Part shown: positions 10,150-22,162 of the stretch, in pieces
Position numbering within the stretch: position 1 is the stretch's first letter
Layout of the letters: each line of letters opens with the position of its first letter
DNA from: an uncultured Actinomycetes bacterium
GTDB taxonomy: Bacteria; Actinomycetota; Actinomycetes; Nanopelagicales; Nanopelagicaceae
Assembly: GCA_903897155.1 (NCBI GenBank)
Contig: CAIUAO010000023.1
Location: 1-49,872, forward strand
Direction: 5' to 3'
DNA: 49,872 nt
Made by a program: the position numbers and the translations under genes
Notes under the pieces: generated by a model
What the model saw: the letters and a program-made list of their open reading frames with translations, nothing else
Told to the model about the DNA's origin: nothing
Database searches by the model: none

Positions 10150-11412
10150 ATGCCCGAAAGTTCATCAAGTTTTCGCATCCTTGGTCCAGCTCGCCTATCT
10201 GGTGAGGTCAAAATAACAGGGGCAAAGAACTCAGCCCTCAAACTTATGGCAGCATCGCTACTTGCTGAAGGAACTCACACCCTGCGCAATGTCCCAGATA
10301 TTGCCGACGTTCACATTATGTCTGAACTCTTAGAGCGCTTGGGATGTACGGTTACATTAAATAATGATGTGCTCACCATTAATGTTCCAGCAATACCTGG
10401 TCACAAGGCTGAATATGACTTAGTACGCAAAATGCGCGCTTCTATTAACGTGCTTGGACCGATCCTTACTCGTGTTGGAATTGCTGAAATTTCTCTTCCT
10501 GGTGGAGATGCAATCGGATCAAGGGGACTTGATTTTCACATAAGTGGTTTGGAAGCACTGGGTGCAACTATCTCATTTGAACACGGCTTTATCATTGCAA
10601 AGGTAGATGGAAGATTAAAAGGGGCAACTATCGACTTGGTTTTCCCAAGTGTTGGCGCAACTGAGAATTTAATGACAGCAGCCGTTTTGGCAAAAGGTAC
10701 TACAACAATTAATAACGTTGCCCGTGAACCAGATATTAGTGACCTGGGTGAATATCTCATCTCTATGGGTGCGAAAATTCAGGGCTTAGGTAGTCAAACT
10801 CTTGTTATCGAAGGTGTGGATTCACTTAAAGCAGCTGATCATTCAACTCTTCCAGACCGCATTGTTACTGGTACATGGGCCTTTGCCGCTGCTATGACAG
10901 GTGGAGATATAACAATTCATGGCGGGAGAGCTGATCACCTTGAATTGCCTTTAGATAAACTTGTTGCAAGCGGCGCAGTTATTACATCAACTCCTGATGG
11001 TATTCGTGTGAAAATGGATAAAAGACCCACTGCAATTGATGTTGCAACACTTCCCTATCCAGGATTTCCAACCGATTTACAGCCTATGGCAATCGCCTTA
11101 AACGCAATTGCTAACGGAAGCGCCATAGTGACTGAGAATGTATTTGAGGCAAGATTTATGTTTGTTAATGAGCTTAAGCGTTTAGGTGCCCGCATTACTG
11201 TTGATGGCCATCACGCTGCCATTGCTGGAATTAAGCAGCTATCCGGAGCTCCGGTTGTCGCAACAGATATCCGCGCAGGTGCTGGATTAGTCCTAGCGGG
11301 GCTTGTGAGTGAAGGCATCACAATTGTTGAAGATGCATTCCATATTGATCGGGGTTACCCAAATTTTGTAGAGGATTTGCGCGCTTTAGGCGCAGATGTG
11401 ACCCGAATTTAA
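10150..11412 (+). CDS. murA: UDP-N-acetylglucosamine 1-carboxyvinyltransferase
   Basis: [66 protein letters not shown]. Confidence 0.95.
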   Translation: MPESSSSFRILGPARLSGEVKITGAKNSALKLMAASLLAEGTHTLRNVPDIADVHIMSELLERLGCTVTLNNDVLTINVPAIPGHKAEYDLVRKMRASINVLGPILTRVGIAEISLPGGDAIGSRGLDFHISGLEALGATISFEHGFIIAKVDGRLKGATIDLVFPSVGATENLMTAAVLAKGTTTINNVAREPDISDLGEYLISMGAKIQGLGSQTLVIEGVDSLKAADHSTLPDRIVTGTWAFAAAMTGGDITIHGGRADHLELPLDKLVASGAVITSTPDGIRVKMDKRPTAIDVATLPYPGFPTDLQPMAIALNAIANGSAIVTENVFEARFMFVNELKRLGARITVDGHHAAIAGIKQLSGAPVVATDIRAGAGLVLAGLVSEGITIVEDAFHIDRGYPNFVEDLRALGADVTRI

Positions 11413-11666
11413 GCTTGGGCTTGCTCGCCCAAAATTGATACTCGGTTCTTATTAACCGAAATAAACCCGCCTGTCATATCAAAATCAGATGTTGTGCCAT
11501 CTGCTGCTTTCACTGTGACAACGCCAGGAACGAGCACGCCGAGCAATGAAATGTGATCAGGCAAGATACCAATATCACCATCAAGAGTCCGCGCAGAGAC
11601 CATTGTGGCCTCACCTGAGAAGACACGCTTCTCAGGTGAGACTACTTCAACGGTGAGTGTTGCCAT
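11409..11666 (-). CDS. atpC: F1F0 ATP synthase subunit epsilon (short, beta-sandwich domain only)
   Basis: 85 aa; [42 protein letters not shown]; downstream of atpD. Confidence 0.93.
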   Translation of the reverse strand: MATLTVEVVSPEKRVFSGEATMVSARTLDGDIGILPDHISLLGVLVPGVVTVKAADGTTSDFDMTGGFISVNKNRVSILGEQAQA

Positions 11667-11668
11667 CT

Positions 11669-14031
<2,363 letters not shown>

Positions 14032-14038
14032 TTTTTAG

Positions 14039-15598
14039 TTACTTACTCGCAGTCGCTGAGAATTGAGACTTGAAAGTCTCGATGGCTTTCTCCAACGCAG
14101 CAACTGTGTCATCGCTGAGTTCACGAGTCGAAGAAATTACTTCGAATATTGATGAATGTGAGTGTTGTATGTAATCCAAGAATTCACCTTCAAAACGGCG
14201 GATATCAGCAACTGGAATTGAATCCATCTTGCCGGTTGTTCCTGCCCAAATTGAAACTACTTGGCGTTCCACTGAATAAGGTGAGTACTGACCTTGCTTC
14301 AAGAGCTCAACCATTCGTGCGCCACGTTCAAGCTGTGCCTTTGATGCGGCATCAAGATCTGAACCAAACGCTGCGAAAGCTTCAAGTTCACGGTATTGAG
14401 CTAGATCAAGACGCAGACGACCAGCAATCTTCTTAATAGCCTTTGTCTGAGCAGAACCACCCACACGAGATACTGAAATACCTACGTTAATAGCTGGGCG
14501 AACACCTGCGTTGAAGAGGTCTGTCTCAAGGAAACACTGACCATCGGTAATAGAAATTACGTTTGTAGGAATGAAGGCAGATACGTCATTTCCCTTTGTT
14601 TCAATGATTGGCAGTCCAGTCATTGAACCGCCACCAAGTTCATCTGAGAGCTTTGCACAACGCTCAAGCAAACGTGAGTGTAAATAGAAAACGTCTCCTG
14701 GATACGCTTCGCGGCCTGGTGGACGGCGAAGAAGCAATGAGACTGAACGATAGGCCTCAGCCTGCTTAGAAAGATCATCAAAAATAATGAGCACATGTTG
14801 GCCTGCATACATCCAGTGCTGACCAATGGCAGAACCTGTGTATGGAGCTAGGTATTTGAAACCAGCTGGATCAGATGCAGGAGAAGCAACAATCGTTGTG
14901 TACTCCATTGCGCCAGCTTCTTCGAGCGCTCCCTTAACGGATGCAATCGTTGAACCTTTTTGACCAATAGCAACATAAATACATTTAACTTGTTTCTTTG
15001 GATCCCCGGTCTTCCAGTTTTCCTTCTGGTTAATGATGGTGTCGATTGCAATCGCAGTCTTACCTGTCTGGCGATCTCCAATGATCAGCTGGCGTTGTCC
15101 ACGGCCAATAGCTGTCATCGCATCAATAGCTTTAATACCAGTCTGCATTGGTTCTTTAACTGGCTGGCGCTCAACTACTGAAGGTGCCTGCAACTCGAGT
15201 GCACGCATTGCTTCTGCCTTGATCTCACCCTTGCCATCAATTGGTCGACCTAGTGGGTCAACAACTCGGCCCAAGAAACCATCGCCAACTGGAACAGAAA
15301 GAATTTCACCAGTACGACGTACTGATGTTCCTTCTTCAATACCGGTGAACTCACCGAGAATAACAACACCAATTTCGCGGACGTCTAAGTTCAGCGCTAG
15401 TCCCAATGTGCCATTTTCGAACTTCAAGAGTTCGTTGGTCATTGTGGATGGCAAACCTGCTACGCGAGCAATACCATCGCCTGCCTCGATAACTGTTCCG
15501 ACTTCATCGCGAGCTGCTGCGCCTGGTTTGTATGCCGCAACATACTTTGCCAGCGCATCACGAATCTCTTCGGGACGGATCGTAAGTTCGGCCATCAT
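14039..15598 (-). CDS. atpA: F1F0 ATP synthase subunit alpha
   Basis: [35 protein letters not shown]. Confidence 0.98.
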   Translation of the reverse strand: MMAELTIRPEEIRDALAKYVAAYKPGAAARDEVGTVIEAGDGIARVAGLPSTMTNELLKFENGTLGLALNLDVREIGVVILGEFTGIEEGTSVRRTGEILSVPVGDGFLGRVVDPLGRPIDGKGEIKAEAMRALELQAPSVVERQPVKEPMQTGIKAIDAMTAIGRGQRQLIIGDRQTGKTAIAIDTIINQKENWKTGDPKKQVKCIYVAIGQKGSTIASVKGALEEAGAMEYTTIVASPASDPAGFKYLAPYTGSAIGQHWMYAGQHVLIIFDDLSKQAEAYRSVSLLLRRPPGREAYPGDVFYLHSRLLERCAKLSDELGGGSMTGLPIIETKGNDVSAFIPTNVISITDGQCFLETDLFNAGVRPAINVGISVSRVGGSAQTKAIKKIAGRLRLDLAQYRELEAFAAFGSDLDAASKAQLERGARMVELLKQGQYSPYSVERQVVSIWAGTTGKMDSIPVADIRRFEGEFLDYIQHSHSSIFEVISSTRELSDDTVAALEKAIETFKSQFSATASK

Positions 15599-15651
15599 CT
15601 TCTCCTCTAACTAAATCTAAAGCCAGACATTCGCTGACTCTAGAAACCGTA

Positions 15652-16479
15652 TTAAACCGCTAACGCTCTTCCTGCTTCAGCCAAACGAGTGCTGATCGTT
15701 CCATCTACTAACTCGTCAGCAAATCGAATAGATATGCCGCCAATAACAGTTGGATCAATTTGTATATTCAGATGAATTGGCTGTCCAACCTGCTTTGAAA
15801 GGGTGGTGGACAACTTTTCTGACTGCGCTGCAGTAAGTGCAGCACGGGTGCGAACTATTGCAATGAGACGGTTACGACGTGCTGCAACCGCTTGGATATA
15901 AAGATCCTGAATAATTTCAATACTACGTCCCCCAAGGCCGTTCACAAGCTGAACGAGCAGTCGCACCGTTGATGGGGCGGTCTGCTTACCCAAGAGTGAT
16001 TGAACCAATGAAGTTTTATGCTCAGCTTCCACACCGCTCAAATTAAGAGCTTGTCGAAGGTCTGAATGCTCAATGAGGATTCGAGAGAATGCAAATAACT
16101 CATCCTGGACTCGATCTAACTGGTTTTCAGCATTTGCAGCGGTTGCCTCAGCTTCGATCGCCAGCTGTTCAACAGCATTGGCTATATCTACCGGTGATGA
16201 CCAACGCAGTGAGGCAGCACTTTCCAAGATCGCTAAAGTCGGCTTTGAAATACTTTTACCAAATAAATCATTAATCAAATCGGCTTTTGCTGCGGCATCA
16301 CGTGCTGGATCGATGATGGCACGGCGCAGTCCGACTGATGTAGATATTGTTTTGAGGGCAGAAAATAGGTCGGTGGAAATGGCAACACATTCAGCAGAAG
16401 ATAAGCCTTTGAGCTTGTCGTCTAATGTACTGCGCAACGCCGCCAAAGATTGACGGCTAGTGCCACCTAATATGATCAC
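15652..16479 (-). CDS. atpH: F1F0 ATP synthase subunit delta
   Basis: C-terminal IDPTVIGGISIRFADELVDGTISTRL; position in atp operon. Confidence 0.95.
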   Translation of the reverse strand: MIILGGTSRQSLAALRSTLDDKLKGLSSAECVAISTDLFSALKTISTSVGLRRAIIDPARDAAAKADLINDLFGKSISKPTLAILESAASLRWSSPVDIANAVEQLAIEAEATAANAENQLDRVQDELFAFSRILIEHSDLRQALNLSGVEAEHKTSLVQSLLGKQTAPSTVRLLVQLVNGLGGRSIEIIQDLYIQAVAARRNRLIAIVRTRAALTAAQSEKLSTTLSKQVGQPIHLNIQIDPTVIGGISIRFADELVDGTISTRLAEAGRALAV

Positions 16480-17036
16480 TTTTCGCTCTTCTCCAAATCG
16501 GTGAGGAAGCGATCAACAATACGAGACTGTCGAACTTGGTCATCCAAAGCTTCGCCGACTATTTTTGAAGCTAATTCGGTTGCAAGTGCGCCGACTTCAT
16601 GACGAAGTGATGCAACAGCTTGTTGGCGTTCGGCTTCAATAGAAGCACGAGCTGAGGCAGTAATGCGGTTCGCTTCTTCTTGAGCCTTGCCACGAAGGTC
16701 TTCAATAATCGCAGCACCTTGAACGCGTGCTTCTTCTCGAATAGCTTGAGCTTCACCACGTGCTTCGCTGAGTTGCGCGGTGTATTGCTTAAGCGCTAAC
16801 TCTGCTTCACGTTGTGCGGCTTCAGCTTTTTCAATTCCACCCTCGATCGCAGTAGTGCGTGCCTTATATGCTTTTTCAAAAGCAGGCACAGCCTTAATGC
16901 GAAGCAAGATAAAGAGAATTGAGAACGCAACTAAACCAACGATAATTTCCGAAATTTTAGGAACGACTGGGCTCGGCGCCGCTTCAGTAGTACCCCTCAA
17001 TAAGGCTGCAGTTGCATGCAGTGAGTTCAATTGCAT
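16476..17036 (-). CDS. atpF: F1F0 ATP synthase subunit b
   Basis: single TM followed by long charged helix (EKAEAAQREAELALKQYTAQLSEARGEAQAIREEA); operon position. Confidence 0.95.
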   Translation of the reverse strand: MQLNSLHATAALLRGTTEAAPSPVVPKISEIIVGLVAFSILFILLRIKAVPAFEKAYKARTTAIEGGIEKAEAAQREAELALKQYTAQLSEARGEAQAIREEARVQGAAIIEDLRGKAQEEANRITASARASIEAERQQAVASLRHEVGALATELASKIVGEALDDQVRQSRIVDRFLTDLEKSEK

Positions 17037-17051
17037 AGTACTTGCTTGCCC

Positions 17052-17258
17052 TTACTTGAGTACGAAAGCTAGAACGAGACCAAAGATCGCAAGTGCTTCA
17101 GCAAGTGCGAATCCAAGAAACGCAATTGGCTGCAAGATGCTGCGAGCTTCTGGTTGGCGAGCTACACCATTGATATAAGCAGCGAAGATCAATCCTGTCG
17201 CTGTGCCGGGACCAATGGTCGAGAGACCAAAGCCCACGATGCTAAGTGTGCCTTTCAT
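17052..17258 (-). CDS. atpE: F1F0 ATP synthase subunit c
   Basis: two-TM hairpin with ARQPEA loop and [16 protein letters not shown] at 17258 preceded by GAAGGGAAG is preferred over TTG at 17273. Confidence 0.95.
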   Translation of the reverse strand: MKGTLSIVGFGLSTIGPGTATGLIFAAYINGVARQPEARSILQPIAFLGFALAEALAIFGLVLAFVLK

Positions 17259-17322
17259 GTTACTTCCCTTCAACTATTGACTAAGCCGGTGCTTAGCCAA
17301 ATCTCTTTGTTATTCATTAAAA

Positions 17323-18105
17323 CTAGTGTTCATCCGCCAATGCGCCGGCAATATAGAGAGCGGCAAGCAAGGTAAAGATATATGCCTGTAGGCACTCAAT
17401 ACCCATCTCAAAGAAGCTCAGTCCAATTGCCATACCAAAAGAGAGAACACTGAAAAATTTTACAAACAGAGCGCTCTTGAGCATGTACTCCCCGCCCAGA
17501 GTAAATAGTAAAAGGAGCAAGTGACCCGCGAACATATTTCCAAATAAACGCATCGCAAGTGTGAGAGGGCGGACTGCAAAGTATGTAAGGAATTCAACTG
17601 GAGCCAAAATTATATAAATTGGCTTCGGAACACCTGGCATGAAACACATCTCTTTGAGATATCTGCCTAAGCCTTTTTTCTTAATCGCAACATAGTGATA
17701 GACAAGATAAACAAAGATTGTGATTGATACTGGAAAACCAATGCGCGACATTGTTGGAAATTGCATGAATGGAATTACACCGAAGAGGTTGTTAGTTAAG
17801 ACAAAGGTAAATATTGCAAAGAGGAAGGGTGTAAACCGCTCAAACTCTGGCCCAATGACATCCTGGCCAATTGTTGTCCTCACGAACCCATAGACAGATT
17901 CACCAGCAAATTGCAGACGTGAAGGTACGACTGCCGCCTTACGTGCAGATATCGTAAAAAATACGACAATTAAAATTACTGAGAAAAAGATCATCAAGGC
18001 AGGTTTTGTCATAAAAATTGAGCTACCGAAGATTGGTTTAAATATAAAATCGTTGCTATCAGGGGGCACGAAACCCGGCTGTGCCATATGCAAGGCGAGC
18101 GACAA
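17323..18105 (-). CDS. atpB: F1F0 ATP synthase subunit a
   Basis: LAMRLFGNMFAGHLLL, conserved C-terminal FEMGIECLQAYIFTLLAALYI; TTG start with AGGAG SD. Confidence 0.95.
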   Translation of the reverse strand: MSLALHMAQPGFVPPDSNDFIFKPIFGSSIFMTKPALMIFFSVILIVVFFTISARKAAVVPSRLQFAGESVYGFVRTTIGQDVIGPEFERFTPFLFAIFTFVLTNNLFGVIPFMQFPTMSRIGFPVSITIFVYLVYHYVAIKKKGLGRYLKEMCFMPGVPKPIYIILAPVEFLTYFAVRPLTLAMRLFGNMFAGHLLLLLFTLGGEYMLKSALFVKFFSVLSFGMAIGLSFFEMGIECLQAYIFTLLAALYIAGALADEH

Positions 18106-18236
18106 GTTTTAACTCCTCTGACCTGATGAACGACAAAAACAGTTGTCCGAAGAGGGGGCTTCAGGAACGCCTTACCCTAAGGGCAATCTGGCAGGCAAGG
18201 CAAGCCGATCGGGGCTGGGGCCCTGAGTGAGGAATG

Positions 18237-18434
18237 TTACTTAGGCGACTCTTTGATGAAGCGGATCCAGATCAAATAGAGGCCGGTAGCCATCCCTAAA
18301 AACATTCCAAGGACAGTAAGGAAATTAGTCTTCAAAAAGTGGTCCGCTAAAAAGCCCATGCCGCCCCAAAAACCTAATCCAGCGATGAGATAAGCAATTA
18401 TCGTCCAGAAAGCTCCATCGTCAGTTGTAGCCAT
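18237..18434 (-). CDS. AtpZ-like small membrane protein (paralogue 1)
   Basis: 65 aa, two TMs; YLIAGLGFWGGMGFLADHFL...LGMATGLYLIWIRF; within atp operon. Confidence 0.7.
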   Translation of the reverse strand: MATTDDGAFWTIIAYLIAGLGFWGGMGFLADHFLKTNFLTVLGMFLGMATGLYLIWIRFIKESPK

Positions 18435-18443
18435 AGTTACAAA

Positions 18444-18863
18444 TTACTCTTGAGAGTTTTTCGGAAGTGGCATCTGCATGCGAATAGAAAAGAAGGCTCG
18501 CACTTCACCTGTTAACCAGGCCACAATGACAGCAATCGCAACGATGCCAAAGCAAGTGCGATTAAGTGTTTCGGTGCCAACATTTGCCAAGACGACTAAG
18601 AAAACAACCCCGAGGATTACAACTTTGATGAAAAAGGAAAGCATTGCAAAAACCATCACAGCAATTGGATCCATGGTCTTTGAGTACTTTGAGACTAATA
18701 GGTGAACGGCAAAGAAGATAACCACGACTGCTTGAGCCAGCAAAGCACCATAAAAACCTGGTTTGCCTTTCGCTAGAGTTGAAAAAACTAACCCTATAAG
18801 GCCGATTGCAATAGATGGGATAAGCGCAGCTTTACCTAACTTTGCTTCAACCGTATTGCTCAT
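18444..18863 (-). CDS. AtpI-like membrane protein of atp operon
   Basis: 139 aa, four predicted TMs; position upstream of atpB in actinobacterial atp operons. Confidence 0.65.
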   Translation of the reverse strand: MSNTVEAKLGKAALIPSIAIGLIGLVFSTLAKGKPGFYGALLAQAVVVIFFAVHLLVSKYSKTMDPIAVMVFAMLSFFIKVVILGVVFLVVLANVGTETLNRTCFGIVAIAVIVAWLTGEVRAFFSIRMQMPLPKNSQE

Positions 18864-18865
18864 GC

Positions 18866-19057
18866 TTATTCACGCCCAAATCGAAGCCAAGCTAAATAGA
18901 TAGATGACCCCAAGCCTAAGACGCAACCAATAATGAAAAAGTAATGGTGCTTGCCAACCCAGTGGTCAATACCAAGTCCAATGAGGCCCCATACAACAAG
19001 GCCAGTTACTAAGTAGGCCAAAATAGACCAGAGTGCTCGCTCGTTATTTCGTGGCAT
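18866..19057 (-). CDS. AtpZ-like small membrane protein (paralogue 2)
   Basis: 63 aa; YLVTGLVVWGLIGLGIDHWV...LGLGSSIYLAWLRF, alignable to the 18237..18434 product. Confidence 0.7.
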   Translation of the reverse strand: MPRNNERALWSILAYLVTGLVVWGLIGLGIDHWVGKHHYFFIIGCVLGLGSSIYLAWLRFGRE

Positions 19058-19087
19058 CCGATCTCCTATCGCTCATATCAATCTCAA

Positions 19088-20197
19088 CTAGAGATAAGAG
19101 GATACTTCAACCCTCTCCATGCGCCTATTCATGCGGGTTTTTTGGATCAAATAAAGAGAGATGCCGCCAGTTGCAAGTGCTAAAAGTAATGCAACCCACA
19201 GTGGCTCAAAACCTGCCACAACTGTTGGAAGAGCAAACATTGCGGTCCAAAGATAAAGAATGATAACTGCTTCGCGCTGCGTACAGCCCATATCAAGTAA
19301 ACGATGGTGCAGATGCTCACGGTCAGCTGCAAATGGTGAGCGCCCCGCTCGAAGTCTTCGGGTTATTGCCATTAGCAAATCAATGAAAGGGATGGCAAGA
19401 ATCGTAAACGGCAAGAGCAAAGGAACTAATGTGGAACGGGAATCCTGGCCTGAAATTGCATTGATATCAATCTGCCCCGTTAATGTAATTGCGGCGGCAG
19501 ATAGCAAGAGCCCAAGGAGCATGGCACCTGAATCTCCCATAAAGATCTTTGCAGGGTAATAATTAAAGGGCAGGAAGCCGACGCACATTCCGATAACTAC
19601 TGCCGTCACAAGTGAAGGAGCGCCAGCACGGTTGAAACCATTATTTATTGCCAAAATATAGGAGAAAGCAAAGAATGCAGTTGCACATATTGCAACGATT
19701 CCAGTGGCAAGCCCGTCTAACCCATCAATGAAGTTCACAGCATTAATGACTAGCATCACAAATACAACTGTAAGTACCTGGCCAATATTTGAAGGAAGTG
19801 TATAAATACCGTTGATTGGCAACCAAAGAATCTGAACACCGTGGAGAAGCAAAATACCTCCAGCTAGTGCTTGCCCTGCAAACTTTGTGAGTGCATCTAA
19901 ATCAAAACGATCATCGAGTGCGCCAAGTAGCATCACAAATGTTGCTGCTTCAAAAATTCCTGTTAGCTCACGCCCAAATGCAGCTCCGGCTAATGGAAGA
20001 TGATCAACAATCAAAAATGTAATTGCCATTGATGCCCACATCCCAATTCCACCCCAACGAGGCGTAATGGTTGTGTGAATGTCACGCTCTCGAAGTTGTC
20101 CAAAAGCGCCAGAGTGCATAGATAAATTACGAATCAGTGGAGTGATAAGAAAGCAAAGCGCTGCAGCAAGTGCTGCAGAAATTAAATACTCGCGCAT
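19088..20197 (-). CDS. MraY/WecA-family undecaprenyl-phosphate glycosyl-1-phosphate transferase
   Basis: NAVNFIDGLDGLATG, FMGDSGAMLLGLLL, DREHLHHRLLDMG. Confidence 0.92.
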   Translation of the reverse strand: MREYLISAALAAALCFLITPLIRNLSMHSGAFGQLRERDIHTTITPRWGGIGMWASMAITFLIVDHLPLAGAAFGRELTGIFEAATFVMLLGALDDRFDLDALTKFAGQALAGGILLLHGVQILWLPINGIYTLPSNIGQVLTVVFVMLVINAVNFIDGLDGLATGIVAICATAFFAFSYILAINNGFNRAGAPSLVTAVVIGMCVGFLPFNYYPAKIFMGDSGAMLLGLLLSAAAITLTGQIDINAISGQDSRSTLVPLLLPFTILAIPFIDLLMAITRRLRAGRSPFAADREHLHHRLLDMGCTQREAVIILYLWTAMFALPTVVAGFEPLWVALLLALATGGISLYLIQKTRMNRRMERVEVSSYL

Positions 20198-20221
20198 AGT
20201 CCCATCACCTCGTGGGTAATT

Positions 20222-21493
20222 CTAGCGAGGGTAAACAGGGAATTTTGCAGTCAGTGCACGCACATCTTGCGAAATAGCCTGGGCCTTTGAAGGCTCTCCG
20301 CCATCTTTAATAGCTCTGGCAATCAGTGATCCAATTTCTTTCATCTCAGGTGCACCCATTCCCTGGGTTGTAGTTGCAGCTGATCCAACACGAATACCGC
20401 TTGTAACAGCTGGTGATTCTGGATCATATGGAATTGCATTCTTGTTTAACGTGATTCCAGATAGCCCACAACGCTCATCTGCCACTTTTCCATTAATGCC
20501 AGTGGAGCGGATATCAATAAGAGCTAGATGTGTCTGCGTGCCGCCTGAAACAGCGCGCATTCCTTCTTCTTCAAGGCTTTTGGCAAGTACCTGACAATTA
20601 GAAATAACATCTTTCGCATACTTTTGATAGGCAGGCGTTGCGCACTCCTTCAAAGCAACTGCCTTACCTGCAACAGCGCTCATAATTGGACCACCTTGCA
20701 TGCCAGGAAAGACTGCTTTATCAATTGCCGCAGCGTGCTCAGCCTTTGAAAGGATCATTCCACCACGTGGGCCACGCAGGACTTTGTGGGTAGTAAATGA
20801 AACAACATCTGCATATGGAACAGGTGACGGGATTGCTTTACCGGCAACTAAGCCAATGAAGTGCGCAGCATCGACCCACATGATCGCCCCGACTTCATCG
20901 CAGATCGAGCGAACCTTTTCAAAATCAATCAAGCTTGGATAAGCAGTCGCTCCTGTGCAAATCATTCGTGGTGCATTCTTTAGAGCTAAATCACGTAGCT
21001 CGTCATAATCAATGAGCTCATTATCTTGGCGCACACCATAAGAGACTATGTTGAACCATTTACCTGAAAAGTTAACTTTTGATCCATGAGTCAAATGCCC
21101 GCCATGCGGTAAAGACATTGCAAGCACGGTATCACCGGGCTTAGTAAACGCTTGATACACAGCTACGTTTGCACTTGCACCTGAGTGAGGTTGCAGGTTT
21201 GCATGCTCTGCTCCGAAAAGTGACTTTGCCCGCTCGATGCCTATTACTTCAACTTTATCTACTTCTTCACATCCACCGTAGTAACGCTTGCCTGGATAAC
21301 CCTCTGCATATTTGTTTGACAGTGTCGATCCAAGAGTTGCTAGTACTGCAGGTGATGTGAAGTTTTCACTTGCAATCAATTGCAGATTATGGCGCTGGCG
21401 CTCTAACTCTGAAAGAAGTACTGCAGCAATATCTGGATCTTGTGCTTGCAGCGCTGGAAAATCTGGGCCAAAGAAAGTATCTGATGTGGACAT
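20222..21493 (-). CDS. glyA: serine hydroxymethyltransferase
   Basis: LIASENFTSPAVL, YAEGYPGKRYYGG, SFTTHKVLRGPRGGMI. Confidence 0.97.
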   Translation of the reverse strand: MSTSDTFFGPDFPALQAQDPDIAAVLLSELERQRHNLQLIASENFTSPAVLATLGSTLSNKYAEGYPGKRYYGGCEEVDKVEVIGIERAKSLFGAEHANLQPHSGASANVAVYQAFTKPGDTVLAMSLPHGGHLTHGSKVNFSGKWFNIVSYGVRQDNELIDYDELRDLALKNAPRMICTGATAYPSLIDFEKVRSICDEVGAIMWVDAAHFIGLVAGKAIPSPVPYADVVSFTTHKVLRGPRGGMILSKAEHAAAIDKAVFPGMQGGPIMSAVAGKAVALKECATPAYQKYAKDVISNCQVLAKSLEEEGMRAVSGGTQTHLALIDIRSTGINGKVADERCGLSGITLNKNAIPYDPESPAVTSGIRVGSAATTTQGMGAPEMKEIGSLIARAIKDGGEPSKAQAISQDVRALTAKFPVYPR

Positions 21494-21502
21494 GGCCTAA
21501 GC

Positions 21503-22162
21503 CTATGTGCTGGATGTAGAAATATCAGGAATGACAGATTGGAGTTGGGCAAGTGAGATTGCTCCCACTCTGGAAACCTCCAGGGCGCTCTTGGTGCCGA
21601 TTACAGACCTTCGAACAACTGTGGATAGCGCTCCAGCAGGAAGAGGGCCTTCATCAATCTCAAGTGCAACATCGCTTCCAGCAACAAAGTTATTGAGTGA
21701 AGCTATTACGCCCGCTCCTGCGGGCGCAACGCTAGCCACAGCCAGAGGACCACTTTGCTCTAACAGTTTTAATAAGAACTGCCTTGAAGGAATCCGAAGC
21801 GCGAATTCCGCAAGTGAACCCTCATCCCCCAAATCCCAACTCAGCGCAGGTTGCTGCATTAATTGCATGGTTAATAAACCAGGCCAAAACTTTTCTGCCA
21901 ACCCCTGCCATTGCTCATCAAAGTCTTGTGCGATTCCAGAGACTGCTGAAGTACTGCCAACCATTACTTGGCAGGAAGTGCGGGGTTGATCGCCTCTGAG
22001 CTGATGAATCTTGGCAACTGAACTCTGATTAAAAGCATCGCATGCATACATATATCCATGCTCAGCAGCCAGAACAATAATTCCACCACGCAAAATTGAG
22101 ATAAGGGCTCGGTCAATGCTCGCTGCAAAATTTTGTGAATCTAGAACAATCTTCTCACCCAT
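21503..22162 (-). CDS. Sua5/YciO/YrdC (TsaC-like) family protein with degenerate active-site motifs
   Basis: 219 aa; retained scaffold GGIIVLAAEHGYMYACDAF...FWPGLLTMQL...SWDLGDEGS...LRIPS...GPLAVASVAPAGAG. Confidence 0.75.
   Translation of the reverse strand: MGEKIVLDSQNFAASIDRALISILRGGIIVLAAEHGYMYACDAFNQSSVAKIHQLRGDQPRTSCQVMVGSTSAVSGIAQDFDEQWQGLAEKFWPGLLTMQLMQQPALSWDLGDEGSLAEFALRIPSRQFLLKLLEQSGPLAVASVAPAGAGVIASLNNFVAGSDVALEIDEGPLPAGALSTVVRRSVIGTKSALEVSRVGAISLAQLQSVIPDISTSST

Noticed and set aside
15033-15614. 193-aa plus-strand ORF opposite atpA
   Set aside because: Ser/Pro/Arg-rich antisense shadow of atpA; no independent evidence.
21491-21510. Glycine riboswitch upstream of glyA
   Set aside because: Only 9 nt separate the Sua5-like stop and the glyA start; no room for an aptamer.
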